A DNA stretch of 54,174 nucleotides from NCBI GenBank assembly GCA_035378845.1, contig DAOSUP010000010.1, forward strand, positions 1 through 54,174. Reading direction: 5' to 3'. Made by a program: the position numbers and the translations under genes. Below the pieces are notes generated by a model, which had not been told where the DNA came from, did not search any database, and was given only the letters and a program-made list of their open reading frames with translations. Below, in pieces: positions 1 to 6,931 of the stretch (within the stretch, counting starts at the first letter, position 1; each line of letters starts with the position of its first letter). The DNA comes from JAKOUL01 sp035378845. Lineage in GTDB: Bacteria > Dictyoglomota > Dictyoglomia > Dictyoglomales > Dictyoglomaceae.

Positions 1-331
1 CAGCTGCCCATGTAGTTCTTCCATTGGCACGAGTAGCAACCTTCATTCCAATATATCCAGATAGCATGGAAAAAGTAGCACCGATAAGAAATGCAAGTCC
101 AAGTAAAGGCTGAAGTACTATACTCATGAAGATAGCAAAAATAACTACAAAGATTGCTACAGTTCTAATCTCTCGGCTTAGGAAGGCATCTGCTCCCTCT
201 CGAATGGCTTTTACGATTTTTTTGATCTCTTCTGGACCTTCCTCTTCTTTAAGAATGCTTCGAGCTATAAAGTAGGTAAAAATAAGACCAATAGCTCCTG
301 AGATAGGTACAATCCAAAGAAGGTTTTGCAT
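1..331 (-). CDS. hppA: Membrane-bound proton/sodium-pumping pyrophosphatase, N-terminal part
   Basis: This is the first 110 codons of a gene that runs off the left edge. The ATG at 331-329 is preceded by GGGAGGTTGAAAT, a strong ribosome binding site. The product begins MQNLLWIVPISGAIGLIF, a membrane segment, followed by the loop GPEEIKKIVKAIREGADAFL, then two more hydrophobic segments and SGYIGMKVATRANGRTTWAA. The IREGA.AFL loop and GMK.AT.AN.RT are typical of the M2/M3 region of membrane pyrophosphatases. These enzymes hydrolyse cytoplasmic PPi and pump H+ or Na+ across the membrane. Ion specificity and potassium dependence cannot be judged because the catalytic loops lie outside the window. 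It probably has its own promoter at 369-399. A PPi-dependent phosphofructokinase is also encoded here (43836-44876), so PPi seems to be an energy currency in this cell. Confidence 0.93.
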   Translation of the reverse strand, partial: MQNLLWIVPISGAIGLIFTYFIARSILKEEEGPEEIKKIVKAIREGADAFLSREIRTVAIFVVIFAIFMSIVLQPLLGLAFLIGATFSMLSGYIGMKVATRANGRTTWAA

Positions 332-368
332 ATTTCAACCTCCCATCTTTAAAAAATTTTCTCCTTCA

Positions 369-399
369 ATTATCTTAGGTACTATAACTTTAATGTCAA
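369..399 (-). promoter_or_regulatory. Sigma-70 type promoter for hppA
   Basis: On the minus strand TTGACA (399-394) is followed after 16 bp by TAAGAT (377-372); GATAAT (374-369) is an alternative -10. The site lies between the stop of the upstream gene (407) and the hppA start (331), which gives a short leader of about 35 nt. The -35 matches consensus perfectly. The call rests on motif and position only. Confidence 0.6.
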
Positions 400-406
400 G
401 TTAAAA

Positions 407-2890
407 TTATTTTAAAGAAAAATTAAGACTTTTAATTTTCTCACTGAATTCTTCTAATAAGCTTTGAGCTTCTCTTAAAGATGGCGCTTCTACATATAAA
501 AGAAAAGCTGGATCTTCGGGATGCGGGATGACAAGTATCCAAGAATTAGCATAATTTATTTTTATGCCATCGGTGTAGTCTACATTATTATCTGTATTTT
601 CTTCAATAAGTCTTCTCATTATTTTACCTTTATTTTCCCAAGAACAATCTACGGTAGTTTTTATCTTATATAGCTTAGAAATTTGAGATATGATATCTGA
701 AAGGCTAAGGTTAACTTTAGAGTAAAGCTCTAAGAACTTAATTAGGGCATATATTCCATCAAAGGATGCTTGGAATTCGGGATAGATAAATCCATCTTCA
801 CTGGCTCCAAATTTTGCGCCAGTTCTTAAAGTGGTCCTTGTAAGTTCAGAAGGAGAAGTTTTACTTCTTATAATTCTTCCGCCTAAAATATTTGCTATTT
901 TTTCTATAGAATTTGAAATGGTAACAGGAACTACTATCTGACTTTGAGGATAGGCTTTTAGGGTGAGAAATGTTATAACAAAGATCAGATCATCCTTAGA
1001 TAGATATTGTCCGTCAGGGGTGATAATTGAAAAATTTTCTCCATCATCATTTATAATTATTCCAAAATCAGAACCTATTGCTTCAACAATTCTTACCACT
1101 TCTTCTGGGGTGGTACTTAGCTTAGTAAATTCTTCTCCATAGAGGTTTAACGATACGCTTTCTATTTTAAGCTTAGAGATAATGCTAGGAAGGAAAAGAG
1201 ATGAACTATTGCCCTGATAGTCAATTACAATTTTGTATCTACGCTCTGAAATGCTTCTGATATCAATATTTTTCAGTAGACCTAACGTATAATATTCAAT
1301 TATATGAGGGGGAAATTTTATCTCTCCAACTTCTTCGGTGTAAGTTCTTCTAAAATCTTCTCTGGAAAATATATTTTCAAGCTTCCTTTCGATATTTTTA
1401 TCTATATTTACACCCTTATTATCAAAGAGCTCAATTAAAATTTTTTCATTGTCAGAAGGTGAGATTCTAATATGGATTCCTGCATTAGCATTAATATTCT
1501 CTATAGAATATCGTGCTACTGGAATAGGTAGGGTACGTATATCAAAAACATTTACTCCTGTAGAGAGAATTCCTGTAAGAATAGCTCTCTTTATCATTCT
1601 ACATGCTGGTCTTGAATCTCTGCTCATTACTACATAAGAAGATTTAGGTAAAATTGTTCCAAAAGCAGCGCCTATTTTAGTAGCAAGTTCAGGAGTTATA
1701 TCAATATTTATCTTTCCAGAGATTCCCCTTTGTCCAAAGAGAGTTCTCTTGAAGTGGCTTCCCCAGATAATACTTGTGTTTACAATTGTCCCAGTTTCTA
1801 TTATCTTATTAGGCCATATTTTTACCCCGCTATTAATAAAAGCTCTTTCGCCAATAGTGGTACCATCTCCGATAGTAGTTCCATCTTCTATCTTTGTGAA
1901 ATTCTTTATATTACAGTGACTTCCGATAATAGATGAATATATAGCGGTCTTCTTACCTATATATGTATTACTAAATATTAAGCTTCTTTGGATTTTTGCC
2001 TCACTATCTATATATACAGAATCTCCAATTACTGTAGGTCCTAAAATATTTGCATTGTTTTCTATTTTTGAAAATTGACCTATATATACAGGAGGTCTTA
2101 TTAAAACAGAGGGAGATATTTCCACATCTTCTTTAGCAAAAACTCCTGGAAAGATTTCTCTACCTGGAATCTTTATTTTTACTTTCCCTTGGATAACATC
2201 AAAGTTAGCTTGTAGAAATTGTTCTAAATTACCAATATCGCACCAATATCCTTCTGCAAGGTATCCATAAAGAGGAGCTTTTTTTTCAAGAAGAAGAGAA
2301 AACAAATCTTTACTAAAATCAAAAGGTGTGTTATCAGGAATATAATCTAAAACCTCGGGCTCTAAAATATATATTCCTGTATTAACACTATCACTGAATA
2401 TTTCTCCCCAGCTTGGTTTTTCTAAAAATTTTGTTATTTTCCCTTCTTTATTAGTTATAACTACGCCATATTCTAATGGATTTTCTACAGTGGTTAGTAC
2501 AATAGTTACTAATGCTTTCTTCTCTTCATGGTATTTTATAGCTTCCTGAAGATTAAAGTCTGTAAGAGCATCTCCACTTATAACTACGATCCTATCCTTG
2601 GGCTTATTTTTTAGGGCAAACTTTACACTTCCTGCTGTTCCAAGAGGAAATTCTTCTATGGAATAGTCTAATTGTATATTCCAGTTAGAACCGTCATCAA
2701 AATATCCCTGAATAATCTCTGGGAGATAATATAAAGTTGCAGTAAACTCTCTAAATCCCTGCTCATAAAGGAGAAATATAATGTGTTCCATTATAGGTTT
2801 ACCTACTATATATGCCATAGGTTTTGGCCTTGTGATAGTAATAGGTCTTAGTCTTGTACCTTCCCCACCTGCCATTATGACTACTCTCAT
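407..2890 (-). CDS. Sugar-1-phosphate nucleotidyltransferase fused to a divergent phosphohexomutase domain
   Basis: The 827-residue protein has three parts. Residues 1 to about 235 are a nucleotidyltransferase with the signature GGEGTRLRP (8-16), as in GDP-mannose or glucose-1-phosphate nucleotidyltransferases. Residues of about 250-370 form a left-handed beta-helix of hexapeptide repeats. Residues of about 380-827 resemble a phosphomannomutase/phosphoglucomutase. In the mutase part the usual TASHNP loop is RISPSD, with a serine at 477. The metal loop DGDxDR is NDDGEN (614-619), and the sugar loop GEESGH is replaced by GASEDG. This fusion architecture is known in cyanobacteria, actinobacteria and Firmicutes under names such as mannose-1-phosphate guanylyltransferase/phosphomannomutase. 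Whether this mutase half is active is doubtful. It is the last gene of a minus-strand cluster with a glycosyltransferase 13 bp upstream, so it likely supplies a sugar nucleotide for polysaccharide or glycogen-like synthesis. The substrate is unknown. Confidence 0.85.
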   Translation of the reverse strand: MRVVIMAGGEGTRLRPITITRPKPMAYIVGKPIMEHIIFLLYEQGFREFTATLYYLPEIIQGYFDDGSNWNIQLDYSIEEFPLGTAGSVKFALKNKPKDRIVVISGDALTDFNLQEAIKYHEEKKALVTIVLTTVENPLEYGVVITNKEGKITKFLEKPSWGEIFSDSVNTGIYILEPEVLDYIPDNTPFDFSKDLFSLLLEKKAPLYGYLAEGYWCDIGNLEQFLQANFDVIQGKVKIKIPGREIFPGVFAKEDVEISPSVLIRPPVYIGQFSKIENNANILGPTVIGDSVYIDSEAKIQRSLIFSNTYIGKKTAIYSSIIGSHCNIKNFTKIEDGTTIGDGTTIGERAFINSGVKIWPNKIIETGTIVNTSIIWGSHFKRTLFGQRGISGKINIDITPELATKIGAAFGTILPKSSYVVMSRDSRPACRMIKRAILTGILSTGVNVFDIRTLPIPVARYSIENINANAGIHIRISPSDNEKILIELFDNKGVNIDKNIERKLENIFSREDFRRTYTEEVGEIKFPPHIIEYYTLGLLKNIDIRSISERRYKIVIDYQGNSSSLFLPSIISKLKIESVSLNLYGEEFTKLSTTPEEVVRIVEAIGSDFGIIINDDGENFSIITPDGQYLSKDDLIFVITFLTLKAYPQSQIVVPVTISNSIEKIANILGGRIIRSKTSPSELTRTTLRTGAKFGASEDGFIYPEFQASFDGIYALIKFLELYSKVNLSLSDIISQISKLYKIKTTVDCSWENKGKIMRRLIEENTDNNVDYTDGIKINYANSWILVIPHPEDPAFLLYVEAPSLREAQSLLEEFSEKIKSLNFSLK

Positions 2891-2903
2891 TTATAATCCC
2901 CCT

Positions 2904-4514
2904 TTACCAGTCAGTTTTAAGATATTCTTTAAATACTTCAAAATAGGTATTTAATGTTTCTTTTGCAATAGTATCCCATAAAAATTTTCCCCTGACTTTT
3001 TTAGCGGCATTTTCCCCAATAGATGCTCTTAATTCATCATTAGTAAGAAGAGCAATAATTTTTTCTGCAAGAGCTCTTTCATCCTTAGGATGGAAAAGAA
3101 AGCCATCTTTTCCATCCTCTATAATTTCCGAGAATCCTCCTAAGTTACTAGCAATCACAGGTTTTCCAAGAGCCATAGCTTCTAAAGCTACAATTCCAAA
3201 TGGTTCATATATACTAGGAAAAACACAAATATCTGTGATATGTAAAAAGGCATTTCTAAGATTATCATCAATGAAACCTGTGAATATAACCTTATTTGAA
3301 ATTCCTAATCTGTAAGCTTCTTCCATAAGATAATTAAGTTGGGGACCTGTCCCTACAAATATAAATTTTACATCATGATACCTATCTATAACAATAGGTG
3401 CAGATTTTAAAAGATACTCTGCTCCTTTTTGAGGATGCATCCTTCCTATAAAAAGTAATATCTTCTCGTTAGGTAATGCATATCTATCTCTGAGTTCTTC
3501 AGGATTTAATGAGGTTTTTAAATTTTCAGGGTCAATACCATTGTAAATAATTTTTACTTTATCTTCTGGAAGATTAAAAAGATTTTTAACCTCTTCTTTC
3601 ATATAAAAGCTACAAACAATAACTTTCCATGCCTCAAAAGTAAGCCACCATTCAGTATTTTGTATAAATCTTTGCTCTTCAGTATATATTCCCTGATTTC
3701 TTCCGAATTCTGTAGCATGAATTGTAGCTATTAAAGGTTTTTTAAGAGAGTGTTTTAAAGTATAACCAGCAAAAGCAGTTAACCAGTCGTGAGTATGGAT
3801 AATATCAAAATTTTTTTCCTTATGTAGGTTAATAGCTTTTGTAATCATAGAAAGATTTAAAAAATAAGTCCATGAAATAAAATTGGGAGTGTCAATCATT
3901 TTTTCAGGGACTCTGTATATATGTAAATTTTCAAAATGTTCTTCAGAAGGTACTCCTTCGGTCCCACAGGTTATTACAGATACATCTGTACCTAATCTGG
4001 CTAAAGCCTTGCTTAAATCATAGACATGTCTACTTAGTCCACCTATAATTCGTGGAGGATATTCCCAGCTTAACATTAATATAGAAAGTTTTTTCTTATG
4101 GTTGTACAAGAGATATAACTCATATGCTCTTTCTAAAATTTCTTTTTCCTGAGAAAAAGTGAGAAGGTTTAATGCATTTTGTAGATCAAGGAATCTACCA
4201 TCAGAAAATACTTCCTTTTCAAATTTTATATTTGTGTCCGCGGTTTCCATTAAATACCAGAACACACTTTTCTCTTCTTCTGAGTGAAATTCTGTGGATG
4301 GTGCATGATAATGAGTCTTACCCACATAAGCTATTATTTTTGCATCTAAGCCTGTCTCTTCTTTCACCTCTCTTACAGCTGTATCTTCAGGATTTTCGCC
4401 ATTTTCTATATGTCCCTTAGGCAAAACCCAATTTTCATTTTTCCTTTTAAGTATACATATTTTGTTATTTAGCTTGTTTATTACTACTCCACCTGCTGAT
4501 ATAGCACTTTTCAT
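2904..4514 (-). CDS. Nudix hydrolase fused to family 4 glycosyltransferase
   Basis: A single 536-residue frame joins two enzymes. Residues 1 to about 135 are a Nudix domain whose box is complete: G34, E40, R48, E49, E52, E53 and G55, fitting GX5EX7REUXEEXGU. From about residue 142 a GT-B glycosyltransferase starts with LSILMLSWEYPPRIIGGLSR, the opening motif of glycogen synthase/GT4-like enzymes. It ends with PSIYEPFGIVALEAMALGKP, the nucleotide-sugar binding E-X7-E region. The glycosyltransferase would transfer a sugar from a nucleotide sugar. The Nudix part would cleave a nucleoside diphosphate derivative, possibly a sugar nucleotide or Ap4A-like molecule; neither substrate is visible in the sequence. 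The gene overlaps the upstream phosphoribosyltransferase gene by 4 bp (ATGA), so the two are translationally coupled. No frameshift or internal stop separates the two domains. Confidence 0.88.
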   Translation of the reverse strand: MKSAISAGGVVINKLNNKICILKRKNENWVLPKGHIENGENPEDTAVREVKEETGLDAKIIAYVGKTHYHAPSTEFHSEEEKSVFWYLMETADTNIKFEKEVFSDGRFLDLQNALNLLTFSQEKEILERAYELYLLYNHKKKLSILMLSWEYPPRIIGGLSRHVYDLSKALARLGTDVSVITCGTEGVPSEEHFENLHIYRVPEKMIDTPNFISWTYFLNLSMITKAINLHKEKNFDIIHTHDWLTAFAGYTLKHSLKKPLIATIHATEFGRNQGIYTEEQRFIQNTEWWLTFEAWKVIVCSFYMKEEVKNLFNLPEDKVKIIYNGIDPENLKTSLNPEELRDRYALPNEKILLFIGRMHPQKGAEYLLKSAPIVIDRYHDVKFIFVGTGPQLNYLMEEAYRLGISNKVIFTGFIDDNLRNAFLHITDICVFPSIYEPFGIVALEAMALGKPVIASNLGGFSEIIEDGKDGFLFHPKDERALAEKIIALLTNDELRASIGENAAKKVRGKFLWDTIAKETLNTYFEVFKEYLKTDW

Positions 4515-5098
4515 AAAGTTTCCTCCATAATGTCTGTAAGAAATCTTTTCAGTAGTTTTTCAGAGATCCCACTTTTGGATATTTCTTTAAAGATTTCTTC
4601 TTTAGAAAGTCCTTTTGCTTTTAGAGTTTCTACCATTTTAGAAACAAATTCTTTTCTTTCCCATGGGAAGACAATCCATGCCTCTGTTTCTTCTATATAA
4701 AAATCAGGTTTTACAATAGACCAAGGTTTATAAAATATAGTAGCAATCTTTACCTGAGATGCACCACATTGTTCTAAATGTTCTTGAGCAACTTTTAGAC
4801 TTTTACCACTGTCTGCTACATCATCAGAGATAAGAATTTTTTTGCCCTCTACTATAGTTGAGATTGTTTGAGTAATTACAGGTTTTTCTTTTGTTTCACC
4901 TACACCTCTATAGAAATCAATTTTTAGATTTGCAGTATAGGAATTTCCTAATAGATCTGAGAGTATCCTTGCAGGAATCCACCCACCTCTTGCAATCCCT
5001 ACAATTATTTCAGGTTCAAATCTAACTTTTTTAATTTTATCAGCAATGTCTAAGCATAGTTCATATATTTCTTCCCAACTTGGTGCTATATATTCCAT
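4511..5098 (-). CDS. Phosphoribosyltransferase (xanthine/hypoxanthine-guanine type)
   Basis: This 195-residue type I phosphoribosyltransferase has the PRPP-binding loop ILISDDVADSGKSL at about residues 89-102. An N-terminal EIIVGIARGGWIPARILSD segment is typical of purine salvage or xanthine phosphoribosyltransferase-like proteins. A C-terminal helical tail after WIVFPWE is often seen in archaeal-type members. It would make a nucleotide from PRPP and a base; base specificity cannot be read here. It is first in a minus-strand cluster with the Nudix-glycosyltransferase and nucleotidyltransferase genes and diverges from eno. The start ATG at 5098 follows AAAAGGAGGTAAGAG, a strong ribosome binding site. 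Confidence 0.8.
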   Translation of the reverse strand: MEYIAPSWEEIYELCLDIADKIKKVRFEPEIIVGIARGGWIPARILSDLLGNSYTANLKIDFYRGVGETKEKPVITQTISTIVEGKKILISDDVADSGKSLKVAQEHLEQCGASQVKIATIFYKPWSIVKPDFYIEETEAWIVFPWERKEFVSKMVETLKAKGLSKEEIFKEISKSGISEKLLKRFLTDIMEETL

Positions 5099-5196
5099 TT
5101 CTCTTACCTCCTTTTAAACCAAATGTCTTCTAAAATTATTCTATATTAAGAAAGAGTTTTTTAAAAGAAATTTTAAAGATTTTTTATAAAACACAA

Positions 5197-5205
5197 TGCT
5201 ATAAT
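5197..5205 (+). promoter_or_regulatory. Extended -10 promoter for eno
   Basis: The sequence TGCTATAAT is a perfect extended -10 element (TGN plus TATAAT). No good -35 hexamer lies 16-18 bp upstream. It sits 55 bp before the eno start codon in the 161-bp divergent gap. The divergent minus-strand gene (start 5098) must have its own promoter in the same gap; only a weak -10-like TAGAAT (5143-5138) was seen for it. Confidence 0.6.
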
Positions 5206-5259
5206 ACCCTTAGTTAGTTTATCAAAGAATATTAAAATCTCTTCAGGAGGTGTAGTAGA

Positions 5260-6537
5260 ATGCCAGCTATTCTTGATGTTCATGGGAGAGAAGTGTTAGA
5301 TTCCCGAGGAAATCCTACTGTGGAAGCAGAGGTATATTTGGAAGATGGGTCTATAGGAAGAGCCATAGTCCCCTCAGGAGCTTCTACAGGAAGTAGAGAG
5401 GCTTTAGAGTTAAGAGATAACGATCCAAAGAGATACAAAGGTAAAGGAGTTCTCCAGGCTGTTAAAAATATAAATGAGATTATAGTACAGGAACTTATAG
5501 GACTTGAAGCTTTGGATCAGTATACTGTTGATAAAACTATGATAGATCTTGATGGGACGGAGAATAAATCAAGATTAGGAGCAAATGCTATTTTAGCGGT
5601 TTCTCTTGCTACTGCAAGAGCAGCAGCAGAGTCTGTGGGTCTCCCTCTTTATGCATATCTTGGTGGTGCTCAAGCAAAAGAATTGCCAGTCCCATTAATG
5701 AATGTTATAAACGGAGGAAAACATGCTGATAATCCATTAGATTTTCAGGAATATATGATTGTTCCTTTAGCTTCTACCTTTAAGGAGTCTTTAAGATGGG
5801 CTGTAGAAGTATTTCATACCTTAAAAAGTATATTAAAGGGTAAGGGATTGAATACTAATGTAGGAGATGAGGGAGGATTTGCTCCATACCTTGAGAAGAA
5901 TGAAGAACCATTAAGCATTTTAGTAGAAGCAATTCAAAAAGCTGGATTTGTTCCTGGTAAGGATGTTTCTTTAGCTTTAGACCTTGCAGCAAGCGAGTTT
6001 TATGAAGATGGTAAATATATTCTTAAGGCAGAAGGGAAAAACTTAAGTTCAGAGGAAATGATTTCTTTTCTGGAATATCTATGTGAAAAATATCCTATCG
6101 TCTCTATAGAAGATGGACTTTCTGAAAAGGATTGGGAGGGATGGCAAAAACTCACAGAAAGATTAGGGAAGAGAATACAGCTTGTAGGAGATGATATTTT
6201 TGTTACTAATCCCAAAATTTTAGTGGAAGGAATAGAAAAGAAAGTTGCTAATGCTATTTTAGTAAAGGTAAATCAGATCGGTTCTTTAAGTGAGACCTTA
6301 GATACTATAAGAATTGCTTATCAATCTGGGTATAGATCTGTTATATCTCACAGATCTGGTGAGACAGAAGATACTTTTATTGCTGACCTTGCAGTAGCTG
6401 TAAATAGTGGCCAGATAAAAACGGGTTCTTTAAGCAGGACTGATCGTATTGCAAAATATAATCAGCTTTTGAGAATAGAAGAAGAACTTGGAGATGCAGC
6501 TATTTATCGTGGAATATTGAACTTCAAAAGATTATAA
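5260..6537 (+). CDS. eno: Enolase
   Basis: The 425-residue protein converts 2-phosphoglycerate to phosphoenolpyruvate in glycolysis. It opens with the enolase start ILDVHGREVLDSRGNPTVE and contains GASTGSREALELRD, the metal-binding acidic residues in SLALDLAASEFY and SIEDGLSEKDW, and LVGDDIFVTN. It ends with the C-terminal signature ILVKVNQIGSLSETLDTI and SHRSGETEDTFIADLAVA. Length and motif order are those of a complete bacterial enolase. AGGAGG at 5245-5250 precedes the ATG. It appears monocistronic: the purine operon promoter overlaps its last codons. Confidence 0.98.
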   Translation: MPAILDVHGREVLDSRGNPTVEAEVYLEDGSIGRAIVPSGASTGSREALELRDNDPKRYKGKGVLQAVKNINEIIVQELIGLEALDQYTVDKTMIDLDGTENKSRLGANAILAVSLATARAAAESVGLPLYAYLGGAQAKELPVPLMNVINGGKHADNPLDFQEYMIVPLASTFKESLRWAVEVFHTLKSILKGKGLNTNVGDEGGFAPYLEKNEEPLSILVEAIQKAGFVPGKDVSLALDLAASEFYEDGKYILKAEGKNLSSEEMISFLEYLCEKYPIVSIEDGLSEKDWEGWQKLTERLGKRIQLVGDDIFVTNPKILVEGIEKKVANAILVKVNQIGSLSETLDTIRIAYQSGYRSVISHRSGETEDTFIADLAVAVNSGQIKTGSLSRTDRIAKYNQLLRIEEELGDAAIYRGILNFKRL

Positions 6538-6545
6538 TATATAAT
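6517..6545 (+). promoter_or_regulatory. Promoter of the purine operon
   Basis: TTGAAC (6517-6522) and TATAAT (6540-6545) are separated by 17 bp. The -35 lies inside the last codons of eno. A start site near 6552 would place the guanine aptamer P1 stem (from 6556) at the very 5' end of the RNA. A second TATAAT overlaps at 6533-6538 without a matching -35. Confidence 0.75.
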
Positions 6546-6555
6546 TTAATTGAGT

Positions 6556-6622
6556 TTCGTATAATCCTGAGGATATGGCTTAGGAGTTTCTACCAGGCAA
6601 CCGTAAATTGCCTGACTACGAG
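6556..6622 (+). ncRNA. Purine riboswitch aptamer, guanine class
   Basis: The full aptamer can be folded. P1 is TTCGTA (6556-6561) with TACGAG (6617-6622). P2 is CCTGAG with CTTAGG. P3 is CAGGCAA with TTGCCTG. The conserved loop and junction sequences TATAAT, ATATGG, AGTTTCTACC and CCGTAAA are all in place. The specificity base is C6616 in GACTACG; C at this position selects guanine or hypoxanthine, whereas adenine riboswitches have U. It opens the leader of the purine operon and is followed directly by a PRPP-type aptamer. The assembly gap begins just downstream at 6638, and the 3' half of this aptamer reappears after the gap. Confidence 0.93.
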
Positions 6623-6792
6623 CGGAAGTGCTCCTTANNNNNNNNNNNNNNNNNNNNNNNNNNNNNNNNNNNNNNNNNNNNNNNNNNNNNNNNNNNNNNN
6701 NNNNNNNNNNNNNNNNNNNNNNNNNNNNNNNNNNNNNGGAGTTTCTACCAGGCAACCGTAAATTGCCTGACTACGAGCGGAAGTGCTCCTTA
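6583..6792 (+). repeat. Exact 55-bp direct repeat flanking an N run (probable assembly overlap)
   Basis: Bases 6583-6637 and 6738-6792 are identical over 55 bp, starting GGAGTTTCTACC and ending GTGCTCCTTA. The first copy ends exactly where the Ns start and the second begins exactly where they end. A match of exactly 55 bp abutting a 100-N spacer is what de Bruijn assemblers with k=55 leave at contig ends that really overlap. Collapsing the two copies yields one intact guanine aptamer joined to the downstream aptamer. A genuine tandem duplication of the guanine aptamer is the less likely alternative. Confidence 0.85.
6638..6737. other. Assembly gap of 100 Ns
   Basis: There are exactly 100 undetermined bases, a conventional placeholder length, so the true gap size is unknown. 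Because the flanks repeat, the real distance is probably -55 bp (overlap), not +100. Confidence 0.97.
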
Positions 6793-6870
6793 GGGTCTGA
6801 AGATCCAAGCGGAGCGAGCAAGATTTGAAAATCTTGTTACACCGAAGGGATAAAAGCCCAGGCGGATAGG
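6776..6870 (+). ncRNA. PRPP-type ykkC riboswitch aptamer (second half of tandem riboswitch)
   Basis: Downstream of the guanine aptamer the RNA carries hallmarks of the ykkC family: GGAAGTGCTCCTTAGGGT near the 5' side and CCGAAGGGATAAAAGCCCAGG (6843-6862 region) at the 3' side. A variable hairpin, CAAGATTTGAAAATCTTG, lies between them. The GGGATAAAAGCCC stem-loop is shared by guanidine-I, ppGpp and PRPP subtypes. Placement right behind a guanine aptamer and ahead of purine synthesis genes matches the published guanine-PRPP tandem riboswitches (ykkC subtype 2b), in which PRPP favours expression and guanine opposes it. The subtype is inferred from context; I could not run a covariance model. Confidence 0.8.
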
Positions 6871-6906
6871 TTCCCTCGTATTGGAGAACCTATAGGCTTG
6901 GGCTTT
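6853..6906 (+). terminator. Expression platform: long hairpin competing with the PRPP aptamer
   Basis: AAAGCCCAGGC (6853-6863) pairs with GCTTGGGCTTT (6896-6906) over 11 bp including one G-U pair. ATAGGTTC (6866-6873) pairs with GAACCTAT (6886-6893) inside it. The left arm uses the AAAGCCC that closes the aptamer's GGGATAAAAGCCC element, so the two folds exclude each other. The following TTTATTGCTTTTG is only moderately U-rich. This looks like a transcription terminator prevented by ligand-bound PRPP aptamer; the switching direction is inference. Confidence 0.75.
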
Positions 6907-6931
6907 ATTGCTTTTGAAGGGAGAGAGAGAT

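Noticed and set aside
1449..1936. Plus-strand frames inside the nucleotidyltransferase gene
   Set aside because: They are shadows of a strongly recognisable minus-strand gene, without ribosome binding sites or known motifs.
6738..6792. Second guanine riboswitch copy after the N run
   Set aside because: It is the exact 55-bp duplicate at a 100-N gap and lacks the P1 and P2 5' halves; an assembly overlap explains it better than a real tandem copy.
6908..6931. Upstream TTG start for purB
   Set aside because: It lies directly after the riboswitch hairpin with no ribosome binding site; the ATG at 6932 has GAAGGGAG before it and matches PurB N termini.
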